From: Actinomycetota bacterium
GTDB lineage: Bacteria > Actinomycetota > Actinomycetes > Actinomycetales > Microbacteriaceae
Direction of reading: 5' to 3'
Length of the DNA: 16,640 bases
Assembly: GCA_016870695.1 (NCBI GenBank)
Contig: VGAV01000015.1
Span: 1 to 16,640 of the forward strand
Shown: piece after piece, positions 1-6,995 of the stretch
How positions within the stretch are numbered: position 1 is the first letter of the stretch
Layout of the letters: the number at the start of each line of letters is the position of its first letter
Made by a program: the position numbers and the translations under genes
The notes under the pieces: generated by a model
The model's input: the letters and a program-made list of their open reading frames with translations, nothing else
Told to the model about the DNA's origin: nothing
Database searches by the model: none

Positions 1-1074
1 GTAATAGGCGACAGGGATAATGACACTCTTGGCAGACAGAGTTGTGTCCGACAGGCCGAAGTCGCTGAGCAGGCCCACTGCGAGCTTCAGGGAGTCGCCG
101 ATCGCGTCCCACTCGCGATCGAGCACCGCCATGTTCTCCGTGTTGAAATTCTTCACCTTGAACGCGATGTCGCTGATTCCCGCGAGCATCAGGCCTGCCT
201 TGAGCACGACGTCCTGCGAGAAGCTGAACCCGGCTCCGGTCGAGTTGAGGGCATCGACCAGCCCGTGGATTGCGTCGCGCGCGTCGCGCTCCTTCCACTG
301 CGCTGTTGCGATCGACAGCAGGAGGTCGCTGTACGAGAGTGTCGTGCCACCGGAGTTCACGCGAATGAAGATGTCGAGTACGCGTTCGACGTCTTGGTCC
401 GTTTCCTCGTACATCTGGAGGCTTTCCTTCGCGTGCACCGCGTCGTAGAGCTCACCCAGGACGCGAATCGCGAATTCGTTGTTCCCCAGCCCCAGTTGTG
501 CAAGCTCCATCATTGGCTGCATGGCGTTCGTGGCATCGAAGATCTTGGTCACGGGGAACCAGTGGTGTGCTTCGTCCCCAGCCGATTCGCGGATCTGTTC
601 GTCCGTGAGTAGGCGGAAGTCATATCTCAGCCCTGCGTCGTTCGGCGCCGCTTCACCAAGCACGTTCAGATACATGCGCCGCGTAGGGTACCCGTGGGCA
701 GTGTTGTGGCGCGCGTACTTCTCCCGAACCGCGTACGAGCCGCGTAGGCCAATGTTCAAGGACGTCAGACGCTGCTGACCGTCGAGGACTGCGGTGACCT
801 GTTTGTCGGGTAGATCGAGGTCCGGGTTGTGGCGCTTATCGAATTGCGAATAGTCCTTCAGGAACCCGTAGAACTTGAACTTCGCGACGGTCTCAGGGTC
901 GATCCTCCACGCGAGGAAGCTCCCAATCGGGTAACCACGGAGAATCGAGTCGAACAGACGCACCACCTGCGACGGCTTCCAGACGTACTCGCGCTGGATG
1001 GCGGGCAGTACAAAATCGCTCTTCTGAATATCGCGGAGCGTCGATGCGATCGTCTTGGCAGGCAGATGTCCCAT
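1..1074 (-). CDS. DUF262 (GmrSD-type) protein, 3' part missing
   Basis: This minus-strand reading frame is open from an ATG at 1074 to the left edge, giving 358 residues without a stop, so the C-terminus lies outside the window. It shows the hallmarks of DUF262, the ParB/sulfiredoxin-like NTPase fold of GmrS: the LPAIQREYVW block at residues 23-32, followed by RLFDSILRGYPIGSFLAW at 39-56, and the signature DGQQRLTSL at 98-106. A second typical block, FIRVNSGGTTLSYSDLLLS, is at 236-254. Family members include the GmrS half of type IV restriction enzymes against modified phage DNA, with an HNH (DUF1524) domain that can follow in the same protein. Whether that nuclease part is present cannot be seen. 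An in-frame TGA lies six codons upstream of the ATG, which fixes the start region. No good ribosome site is visible; TACCTT seven bases or so upstream could be a -10 box for a leaderless message. Confidence 0.9.
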   Translation of the reverse strand, partial: MGHLPAKTIASTLRDIQKSDFVLPAIQREYVWKPSQVVRLFDSILRGYPIGSFLAWRIDPETVAKFKFYGFLKDYSQFDKRHNPDLDLPDKQVTAVLDGQQRLTSLNIGLRGSYAVREKYARHNTAHGYPTRRMYLNVLGEAAPNDAGLRYDFRLLTDEQIRESAGDEAHHWFPVTKIFDATNAMQPMMELAQLGLGNNEFAIRVLGELYDAVHAKESLQMYEETDQDVERVLDIFIRVNSGGTTLSYSDLLLSIATAQWKERDARDAIHGLVDALNSTGAGFSFSQDVVLKAGLMLAGISDIAFKVKNFNTENMAVLDREWDAIGDSLKLAVGLLSDFGLSDTTLSAKSVIIPVAYY

Positions 1075-1159
1075 GCCTTGAAGGTATCGTCAGTCCCGAC
1101 ACCCGCCGTCTTGACGAACCGCGACCGGCGGAATTGACCAGTGGGGTGGCACAGCGGGG

Positions 1160-1260
1160 GTTCGCCGCCGTGTCAACCGATATGTCAAACCCCAGGTCAG
1201 AGGCATCCGCGATTGACAGGTCTAATGACACCGGGCAGTCACCTCTGCAGACCCTGACAG
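1160..1260. repeat. Cluster of TGTCA/TGACA half-sites upstream of the DUF262 gene
   Basis: Two TGTCA motifs lie about 11 bases apart near 1170-1186. These are followed by two TGACA motifs about 12 bases apart in the inverted sense near 1214-1231, and another CTGACAG near 1255. The arrangement (two direct half-sites facing two inverted ones) resembles a regulator or recombinase binding array. It lies roughly 90-180 bases upstream of the DUF262 start, so it could act on that gene. Short motifs like this can cluster by chance. Confidence 0.25.
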
Positions 1261-1695
1261 CAGCCGAGGAACCGCCGATGTCGCGGTGCCCGAGGCGACA
1301 GGCGCCCCTACAAACTGGCCCCCGGCATTCTTAGAACGTGCAGACGGGACAGCCGATAGTATTTATCATGTCAGTTGACTGAAACGAGTTTGGCCTAGCG
1401 ATTCATGTTCGCGGTACGGGGCCAACCGGTGACTTCGAGTCTCCTGTCCCCCCTTTGAGTAAATAGGGCCGCCGGTCTTTGCCTTGCCAGGCGCACCTGT
1501 ATAGGCCCGCCTGCGCATTATCCGGCAGCCGGGATGTAAATACGCTGTTCTATGTTGGCCACCAGCACAGCTCACCCGGCTTGCGTAATCCTCTTCGACA
1601 CGCAGACAAACCTCTCCCGACGCCTAACCGCTCAACCGCTCACACGTCCAGGCTCGCGCCGCAGCCACTGTGACCGTAAGGATAGGTGTATCGCT

Positions 1696-1743
1696 GGTGT
1701 GGCCCTCCCGAGTGCAAGGGGCGCGGATCGAGAGGGCCACACC
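1696..1743 (+). repeat. Conserved-loop hairpin, copy 1
   Basis: GGTGTGGCCCTC (1696-1707) pairs perfectly with GAGGGCCACACC (1732-1743). One C/A mismatch follows and then two more pairs, closing an 18-nt loop AGTGCAAGGGGCGCGGAT (1711-1728). The core 1703-1736 matches the second copy at 6440-6473 at 31 of 34 positions, in the same orientation. The outer stem differs in sequence but stays paired in both copies, which is covariation. It is not followed by a T-run. Confidence 0.75.
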
Positions 1744-1870
1744 GAGTATTTCGGATCAGTCGGCGCATTGGGTTGGATTCTGCGCCATCCGGCCAGGTGC
1801 CTTCACTCACCAATCATTCTGGCGGAGGCTGCGGCGCCGGTGCGTCTCGGTTCGCGCTACTGAACGCGAC

Positions 1871-2153
1871 ATTGCCGGCGAGAGGCTTTGGCAATATGGC
1901 AAAGACCACGGGATGTGGTCACGAGCCGGCAGCTCGAGGGCAGGAGCTTCCGCATGGTTTGAAGAGTCCGGTGACAGTCGTGCGCGTGAACGGCCCGCCA
2001 GTCGCTGGTGGTAAGAGCGCGTCGGCAACATGGAGACAGTGCACGACGCGAATGTCGCCGACACTAGGGCCGGTCCCCGCACGCGTGGTGGTGCGACTAG
2101 GTATGTCACCCGCTCGTTTCCCTAGTGTGACCCGCGATCGGGCTTGTTGCCCG
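1871..2153. ncRNA. Possible structured RNA: dense series of hairpins
   Basis: Successive stems are visible. ATTGCC (1871-1876) pairs with GGCAAT (1890-1895). GACCAC pairs with GTGGTC at 1904-1920 around a 5-nt loop. CCGCCAG-TCG-CTGGTGG is at 1995-2011. GTCGGC-A-ACAT (2021-2031) pairs with ATGT-C-GCCGAC (2052-2062). ACACTAGGG (2061-2069) pairs with CCCTAGTGT (2120-2128), enclosing a CGCAC/GTGCG stem. CGGGC-TTGTT-GCCCG is at 2139-2153. No known RNA class (RNase P, tmRNA, group I or II intron) is recognised, and strand cannot be decided because stems read on both. High GC makes short stems common, so only the longer ones carry weight. Confidence 0.35.
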
Positions 2154-2215
2154 CCCGGTGACGGAACTTGACCGTACATTCGACACTACGTCGGCTCCAC
2201 CCCTGTGCCGGCTCG

Positions 2216-2259
2216 CAGACGGATGCGCCCTCCCGCCCTTAGGAGGGGGCATCCGTCTG
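2216..2259. terminator. Strong hairpin downstream of the PIN-membrane gene
   Basis: CAGACGGATGC (2216-2226) pairs with GCATCCGTCTG (2249-2259). After one G/G mismatch the stem continues CCCTCC/GGAGGG around an 8-nt loop. That is 17 pairs with one mismatch, 66 bases beyond the stop of the minus-strand gene at 2325. There is no clear T-run, which is common for actinobacterial terminators. It could also be the 3' end of a structured RNA from 1871. Confidence 0.6.
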
Positions 2260-2324
2260 ATCGTCTCTGGCCTCGATGCGTAATGCGTCCCGGCACGATC
2301 AATGGAGTTCACCGGGTCGCATCC

Positions 2325-4784
2325 CTATGAGCCGGGCCCCGTTAAGTCAACAACCAGGCCCACCAGCGCCGAGGCTAGCCCCAGGCCCTCCGCTACCGCA
2401 GCCCACAACAAGCGAGTAAGGCTCGCATCCTCTGTGGTGCACCAGCGGTAGAGGATCCAGGCGCCGGCTGCGAACGCCATTACCATTCCAACCATCACTA
2501 TCGTCCAAGCACTCATGAGAGCTGCCGCGCCGAGTCCGAAAAGTCCGACAACGGCGATCGCCACAGACCACAGGACTCTTCTTAGTTGTTTACGACGCCA
2601 AGCGAGCTGCGCCTCAAGGCCCGAAAGACGGGTATTCGCAGAACGAACCTCTTCCCGAGCTGAACGTGCTTCAACTGCCCTTTCTGCCGCAAGAGTTTGC
2701 GCCGCGGTGCGTAAGGCTTCGGCCTCGGCAACTGACAGGCTTGCGCTCTCAACCTCCAATTTTGCGAGTCGCTCCTGCCTCTTTATCCGAGCCGACAGGA
2801 CGTCCGCGGCGATGGCATTCGCGGTCCGTTCCTTGGTGCCGGAGTCGAGAGCAAGGTCCAGGGTCATCTGTGCGTACCGAACATCGGTGTCAGAACCACC
2901 GCGCGCAGGTGACAATCGCTCGGCAAGCTCCAACGCAATGTCACTCGGGTATCTTGACGGTAGAAGCCACATGGCCTCTTCAACTAGCTGCGTCGCCGCC
3001 GCTTCGGCAAGCGAAACGACGTCCGTTGGCGGCACAGTTATCGAGATGAGTGTGCTCCATTGCGAGACGCTCATGCTGATGGATATTTTGTCTGCCCTGG
3101 CTACAGCGCCGTAGGGGCCCGCGAGATGACGGTCCGGCGTGATGATCCATCCGCCGGGCCACCTGTCGCTCGCAGTCTGCCTACGACGTCTCCGCCACAC
3201 CACGGCCATGGATTCAGCATCACGTTGAACCGCGTTCGATGAGCGGGATAACCCCTCCAGTTCTAGCTCGAGCGCCTCCTTACAGCGATCGACGTTAGCC
3301 CTGTCCGCCTCATTGTAATGAGGTCTGACGGTCACACCAAGGTGCCGCAACCTGTCCGGAAGGGCGGTTGCTGCGCCCAGCATCTGGTCCAAGGAGCGGT
3401 AAGTTCCGTCCCTCAACACTTCGACAGCGTATGAAGGAAGCTGGCCCGCGGCCAAGCTCGCGAACCATTCTCTCTTGATTCCCCGTTCATGGGCGTCGGT
3501 GAAGCTTCGTCGGATGCGAGGTAGCTCTGATTCCAGAAGGCCAGATAGCTCATCAATTGTGTGCTCGGCCACAATCACCTCCCACCCCGCTGCTACCGCC
3601 GCGCTAACTGTGAGCTCCACGGTCTTGCTAACCCTCGCAGGGCCAATCAAATCCAAGAGGACCGGGGTATCTATGAGCGCCCGCTGCCCGGCAGGAGACC
3701 CCAGCGCATCAAGAACCGGAGCCGAATCGCGCCCCGCGACGTAAGAGTGCAAAACGCAACCAGTTGTGATTAGGGAAACCAGTTCGTCACCGAATGGATC
3801 GAGCGGGTCGAGCGCGGCAAGCGCGCACCCCTTAAGAAACTCGAGAACGGTCGGGTCCGATTTCAATCCATCGAATTGAGCAAGAACCGTTGTGCGATCA
3901 ACTTTTCGAGGCGATAGACGCTTCCCAACGAGATGATCGACATGCCCCAGGTAAGCATCCTGCGAGGTCGTGATGCCGCTAATAAGTGCGTGCACCAAAC
4001 GCTCAAGCCAGAGTTCTGCCGTCTGCGGTGTGATGGTCACATCAAGGTCGCTCAGGGCTCTGTCCCGTAGGGCGCGGGCCGTTCGCCCCCGCAACTTTTC
4101 GACCCATCCCTCCTGCCGTTGCACGTCTTCAACGCCGCGGGGTGTGAGTTGCCAGAGTTCAACATCATCGAGCGCGACGACAGGCCGCAGCAGGCCCAAC
4201 TCTTGCCCCATAGACAATGTGGCTTTCACGTCCCCAAGGTCAACCATTGCTCCCGGCCATACGCGATGAACGATGCCTCTGAGCTCATCCGGCGACTTGT
4301 CTCCGTCACGTAACGAGTGCGTCAACGCGGCCAAGATGAGATCAGGCTTGGTGGCGGAGCGAGAGGTCTGAACGAGGCTGTGCACCGCGCCCATAAAGGC
4401 GTACCCGTGCTCCAGCAGCGTGTCATCTTGGGAGGCGAAATTTCCTGTCAGAACATCCGGGGTCACTGCTATCCCATCGCTTACCGAGCTTCTCAGCGTA
4501 CCGCCCCACTTGCCCTGACACGTATAACCTCGACCAGAACGATCGACAACGTCGCACGAGCATGCCGTAGGGGTCACCGAGTCGGGGGGGCGCTCCGCCT
4601 CCGTTACGCCGAGTGCGCATACGATGACGCCCGCGCCGATAGCCGCGAGCAGAACAAACACCGGTAGGGGCCCCGCGAGCGAGGGACTCGCAACGAGCAA
4701 GACAACGAACGCTCCCCACCCGAGGGCGAGCCGGCAAGCGTGGGACGAGTCAGGATGCGAGAGCGAAAAGAAACGCGGGCACAA
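2325..4784 (-). CDS. Large membrane protein with winged-helix-like and PIN-like nuclease domains
   Basis: 819 residues. Two hydrophobic segments (about 19-38 and 41-60) are followed by a Cys-bearing linker (75-90) and an alpha/beta stretch at 145-230 that looks like a winged helix (it ends VELWQLTPRGVEDV). A PIN-like fold follows: LIDTPVLLDL with D372, E407 in VIVAEHTIDEL, D522 in RDAESMAVVW and D551 in GWIITPDRH. These match the four acidic metal-binding positions of PIN RNases. Residues 655-735 form an Ala/Glu/Arg-rich coiled coil, followed by hydrophobic segments at about 737-758, 760-780 and 793-814. The divergent AAA ATPase gene at 5001 is a plausible partner. The start is uncertain: 4784 is a TTG with no ribosome site, and the frame is closed by a TAG at 4853. 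I recognise the domain pattern, not a named family; activity is inferred. Confidence 0.8.
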   Translation of the reverse strand: MCPRFFSLSHPDSSHACRLALGWGAFVVLLVASPSLAGPLPVFVLLAAIGAGVIVCALGVTEAERPPDSVTPTACSCDVVDRSGRGYTCQGKWGGTLRSSVSDGIAVTPDVLTGNFASQDDTLLEHGYAFMGAVHSLVQTSRSATKPDLILAALTHSLRDGDKSPDELRGIVHRVWPGAMVDLGDVKATLSMGQELGLLRPVVALDDVELWQLTPRGVEDVQRQEGWVEKLRGRTARALRDRALSDLDVTITPQTAELWLERLVHALISGITTSQDAYLGHVDHLVGKRLSPRKVDRTTVLAQFDGLKSDPTVLEFLKGCALAALDPLDPFGDELVSLITTGCVLHSYVAGRDSAPVLDALGSPAGQRALIDTPVLLDLIGPARVSKTVELTVSAAVAAGWEVIVAEHTIDELSGLLESELPRIRRSFTDAHERGIKREWFASLAAGQLPSYAVEVLRDGTYRSLDQMLGAATALPDRLRHLGVTVRPHYNEADRANVDRCKEALELELEGLSRSSNAVQRDAESMAVVWRRRRRQTASDRWPGGWIITPDRHLAGPYGAVARADKISISMSVSQWSTLISITVPPTDVVSLAEAAATQLVEEAMWLLPSRYPSDIALELAERLSPARGGSDTDVRYAQMTLDLALDSGTKERTANAIAADVLSARIKRQERLAKLEVESASLSVAEAEALRTAAQTLAAERAVEARSAREEVRSANTRLSGLEAQLAWRRKQLRRVLWSVAIAVVGLFGLGAAALMSAWTIVMVGMVMAFAAGAWILYRWCTTEDASLTRLLWAAVAEGLGLASALVGLVVDLTGPGS

Positions 4785-5000
4785 TCGGGAGTGATTCTGC
4801 GGGGTCGTCCTCAGTCGCGTACTCCGCGTCCCGCCGGCCGTCGTCCCAAACTATCGTCTTAGCCTGCGCACCTTCCGCGCACGCCCCCCTGTAAAGCGCT
4901 GGCCGCGACCCACCCCCACTAATCCTGAGTCGCCGCCACCGTCGCCCCACGCCCGCCCAACGACATCGCTCTCGACAAGGTCCGTGTTAAATTTACCAAC
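4785..5000. promoter_or_regulatory. Shared divergent promoter region
   Basis: This 216-bp gap separates two divergent starts, so both promoters should lie here. For the plus-strand ATPase, TTAAAT at 4987-4992 sits eight bases before the ATG at 5001. There is no purine-rich ribosome site in between, the usual picture of a leaderless actinobacterial transcript. No clean -35 box is seen. For the minus-strand gene nothing distinct is visible apart from AGAAT a few bases upstream of the TTG. Confidence 0.4.
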
Positions 5001-6233
5001 ATGCGAAACGCGCTTTCAAACCCGTTCCAACCAGGGTCTGACGTAGTGCCGGAGATCTGGGCAGGCAGAACGGAGCAGCTGAGTGACTGGCGCGATGTTC
5101 TGCGGCCGCGGCTGCAGGCAGGGCTGTTTGAGCGTGGCCGCACAATACTGGGCGAACCTGGGCTAGGTAAGTCCTCCCTCGTCCGCCGAATCGCGGCGCA
5201 GGCTGAGCGAGACGGCGACTGGGTCACCCCCCAAATCCGCTTGGCACTTGGTACAGATCCACTAAAACGAATTGCTGCGGAGGTCCTGAGGCTCGCCGAG
5301 GAAGCAGGCCTGGCCGCGGCGCGGGAGAACCGCATCACGGTGCTGCTGGATCGGGTGCAGTCGGTTGCAGCGAGCGGCGTATCGGTGGGTCTCCGCGATC
5401 GGGTGGGCGTCGAGCCGCATATCGCGCTAACAGAGGTGTTGGTCGAGGTTGGTCATGCCGCCATCCGCCAGGGCAGGGTAGTACTCATCCACGTCGACGA
5501 GGTGCAGAACATCACCGATGAGAACCTGCTGTCGCAGGTCCTCATCTCACTGGGGGACGCGATCACTCGGGAAGTCGACGTCGACGTCCCCGCAGTGGGG
5601 GTTGTGACCCGTTCGCTGCCCATCGCGGTGTATCTGACCGGCCTGCCGGAGTTCGATGACCGCTCAGGCGCCCGGAAGGGCGCGACGTTCGCTCGCCGCT
5701 TCGCGACCACCACTCTGGAACCGATCGATGATGACGACCTGCGAAGCGCTCTTCGCCCTCTCATCGTGTCGGGATGGGAGGTGCCCTCCCCCGAAGGAAC
5801 GATGGGCTTGGTGCGACTTTCGCCTGACGCGGCAGAGACCATCATCGATGTGTGCCGGGGGGAGCCTTTCCTGTTTCAGCTGGCCGGGCAACGTGCGTGG
5901 TACGCCGGCGACGGTGATGTCATCACCCGCGACGACGTCCAGAAGGGCTGGCGCCAGGCGCAACCCGAAGCGATCTCCCACGTCGAGCGCATCCTTGAGC
6001 GCCTCCCCCAGAGAGAACGAGAGTTCGTCACCGCGATGGCCGAACTTCCCCCACGGGACAGGAGTCAGGGCCAGATCGCCGCACGCGCGGGCTTTGCCAA
6101 AGCAACCGATGCCGGCACGCCGTCACAACGCCTCGATCGCGTGCGCGGCATCATCGGACGCGGCAAGGTCTACACGTTCCGCCATCGCGCGATCGAGGCG
6201 TTCCTCACCAGCGACTGGCCGACGATCAACTAG
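5001..6233 (+). CDS. AAA ATPase with C-terminal winged helix
   Basis: 410 residues. The N-terminus NPFQPG...IWAGRTEQL (7-27) is the typical entry to AAA_16/archaeal-type ATPases. Walker A is GEPGLGKSS (51-59) and Walker B is VVLIHVDEVQ (160-169). A sensor-1-like strand YLTGLPE is at 211-217, an ARRF arginine-finger region at 231-234, and a lid with GEPFLFQLAGQRAW at 287-300. Residues 335-405 look like a winged helix (Orc1/Cdc6-like layout). Proteins of this kind use ATP to switch or load partners on nucleic acid, and many sit in defence islands. It is divergently paired with the PIN-membrane gene. The ATG at 5001 has no ribosome site and probably begins a leaderless transcript. Substrate and partner are unknown; the ATPase call is firm, the role is inference. 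Confidence 0.88.
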   Translation: MRNALSNPFQPGSDVVPEIWAGRTEQLSDWRDVLRPRLQAGLFERGRTILGEPGLGKSSLVRRIAAQAERDGDWVTPQIRLALGTDPLKRIAAEVLRLAEEAGLAAARENRITVLLDRVQSVAASGVSVGLRDRVGVEPHIALTEVLVEVGHAAIRQGRVVLIHVDEVQNITDENLLSQVLISLGDAITREVDVDVPAVGVVTRSLPIAVYLTGLPEFDDRSGARKGATFARRFATTTLEPIDDDDLRSALRPLIVSGWEVPSPEGTMGLVRLSPDAAETIIDVCRGEPFLFQLAGQRAWYAGDGDVITRDDVQKGWRQAQPEAISHVERILERLPQREREFVTAMAELPPRDRSQGQIAARAGFAKATDAGTPSQRLDRVRGIIGRGKVYTFRHRAIEAFLTSDWPTIN

Positions 6234-6236
6234 CTC

Positions 6237-6265
6237 CCGGACGCACGGATCAGCTCTCCGTCCGG
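6237..6265 (+). terminator. Probable terminator of the AAA ATPase gene
   Basis: CCGGACG (6237-6243) pairs with CGTCCGG (6259-6265), starting four bases after the TAG stop. A competing inner pairing ACGGA/TCCGT is possible. No T-run follows. Confidence 0.55.
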
Positions 6266-6436
6266 TACGAGACGCGCTGCTCGGCGTATGAGGTGGGCAC
6301 CGAGGCGACGCTGAGCCGCTGTGGCCTCACAGCCGTAGGAGAAGCGCTGCAGCCAAACGGCGAGGACGGACGGAGATCGCCGTGATACGTCAGGCTTCAC
6401 TAGCCACGGCATCGCGACTCTTGATCGTCACGTTGA

Positions 6437-6476
6437 AGACCCTCCCGAATGCAAGGGGCGCGGAACGGGAGGGTCT
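6437..6476 (+). repeat. Conserved-loop hairpin, copy 2
   Basis: AGACCCTCCCG (6437-6447) pairs perfectly with CGGGAGGGTCT (6466-6476) around the 18-nt loop AATGCAAGGGGCGCGGAA. The loop differs from copy 1 (1711-1728) at two positions, both where the loop meets the stem. A second small stem, CTCCG...CGGAG, follows at 6483-6501. A comparable small stem CCGA/TCGG also follows copy 1, so the two-stem layout may be shared. Confidence 0.75.
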
Positions 6477-6549
6477 ATCACTCTCCGAAGCAATTACGGA
6501 GACGGATCGGTTGCCGCAGAACCGCGATCACAAGCCGCACGGTTTTATC

Positions 6550-6595
6550 GTGCCCCACTCGAAAACCCCCCACTCCGACTTCTCGAGTGGGACAC
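6550..6595. terminator. Hairpin of unknown role
   Basis: GTG-C-CCCACTCGA (6550-6562) pairs with TCGAGTGGG-A-CAC (6583-6595): nine perfect pairs, one mismatch, three more, around a 20-nt C-rich loop. It could be a terminator for a transcript crossing 6437-6476, or part of a larger structured element. Confidence 0.4.
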
Positions 6596-6995
6596 CCTCA
6601 CACTCTCTCCCGCCGGGTTGGACACGTCAAACGACATGCCTGGAAAGCGCGGCACAGATGACGAAGCGGCACCCGTCGCTGCATCCAACCCGCGAGCACC
6701 GTCGCGCAGGGTGATCGAGCGGCGTGTCTCCCACTTCGCCCCAAAAGCGGGAACGGGCCCGCGTCTTTGTCCAGCTCGATCCTTGTGGAGAGAGGGTTGC
6801 TAGCTAGCAGCGCCCGCTCAACGTAGTCAGCGTCCCTCGCGTCAAGCAGGCACGTGGATGACGCGACGTCGTGTCGATGACGCAAGAGTGTGCGATTTGC
6901 AAGGGGGTGCGGGAAGCGCTGATGTGATTTCGACTGGGTGACGCAAGGCTTAGCCCGTCAGGCTCGGCCGGCGTCAACGCGGAAGGAGACGCATC

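Larger units (their letters stand above)
1075..2324. other. 1.25 kb non-coding region between two accessory genes
   Basis: I see no convincing gene here on either strand. The open frames present, the longest 161 codons on the plus strand from 1686, have arginine- and proline-rich shadow composition and no recognisable motif. The region does hold structure: TGTCA/TGACA motifs at 1160-1260, a short palindrome (TCAGTTGACTGA) at 1370-1381, a conserved-loop hairpin at 1696-1743, a dense series of hairpins at 1871-2153, and a strong terminator-like hairpin at 2216-2259. These are listed separately. The stretch may be a decayed insertion boundary, a non-coding RNA locus, or both. Confidence 0.6.
6234..6995. 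other. 760-bp non-coding region rich in hairpins
   Basis: No gene is supported here. It holds hairpins at 6237-6265, 6318-6333, 6358-6382, 6437-6476 (conserved-loop copy 2), 6482-6502 and 6550-6595, and the 12-bp palindrome TGCTAGCTAGCA at 6798-6809. TGACGC is repeated at 6859, 6878 and 6939, upstream of the dehydrogenase. The small frames at 6382-6885 show no motif. The region probably spans the boundary between the accessory island and the metabolic genes that follow. Confidence 0.55.

Noticed and set aside
1696..1743. Integron attC site or group II intron end
   Set aside because: The attC core GTTRRRY and its complement are missing, and there is no integrase, reverse transcriptase or intron domain V in the window.
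2005..2022. GGTGGTAAGAGCGC resembles a conserved stretch of RNase P RNA
   Set aside because: The other invariant RNase P blocks are absent, and this stretch falls in a different local fold.
1686..2171. 161-codon plus-strand frame in the non-coding gap
   Set aside because: Composition is Arg/Pro/Gly-rich and motif-free, it reads straight through the conserved hairpin and the RNA-like stems, and no ribosome site precedes it.
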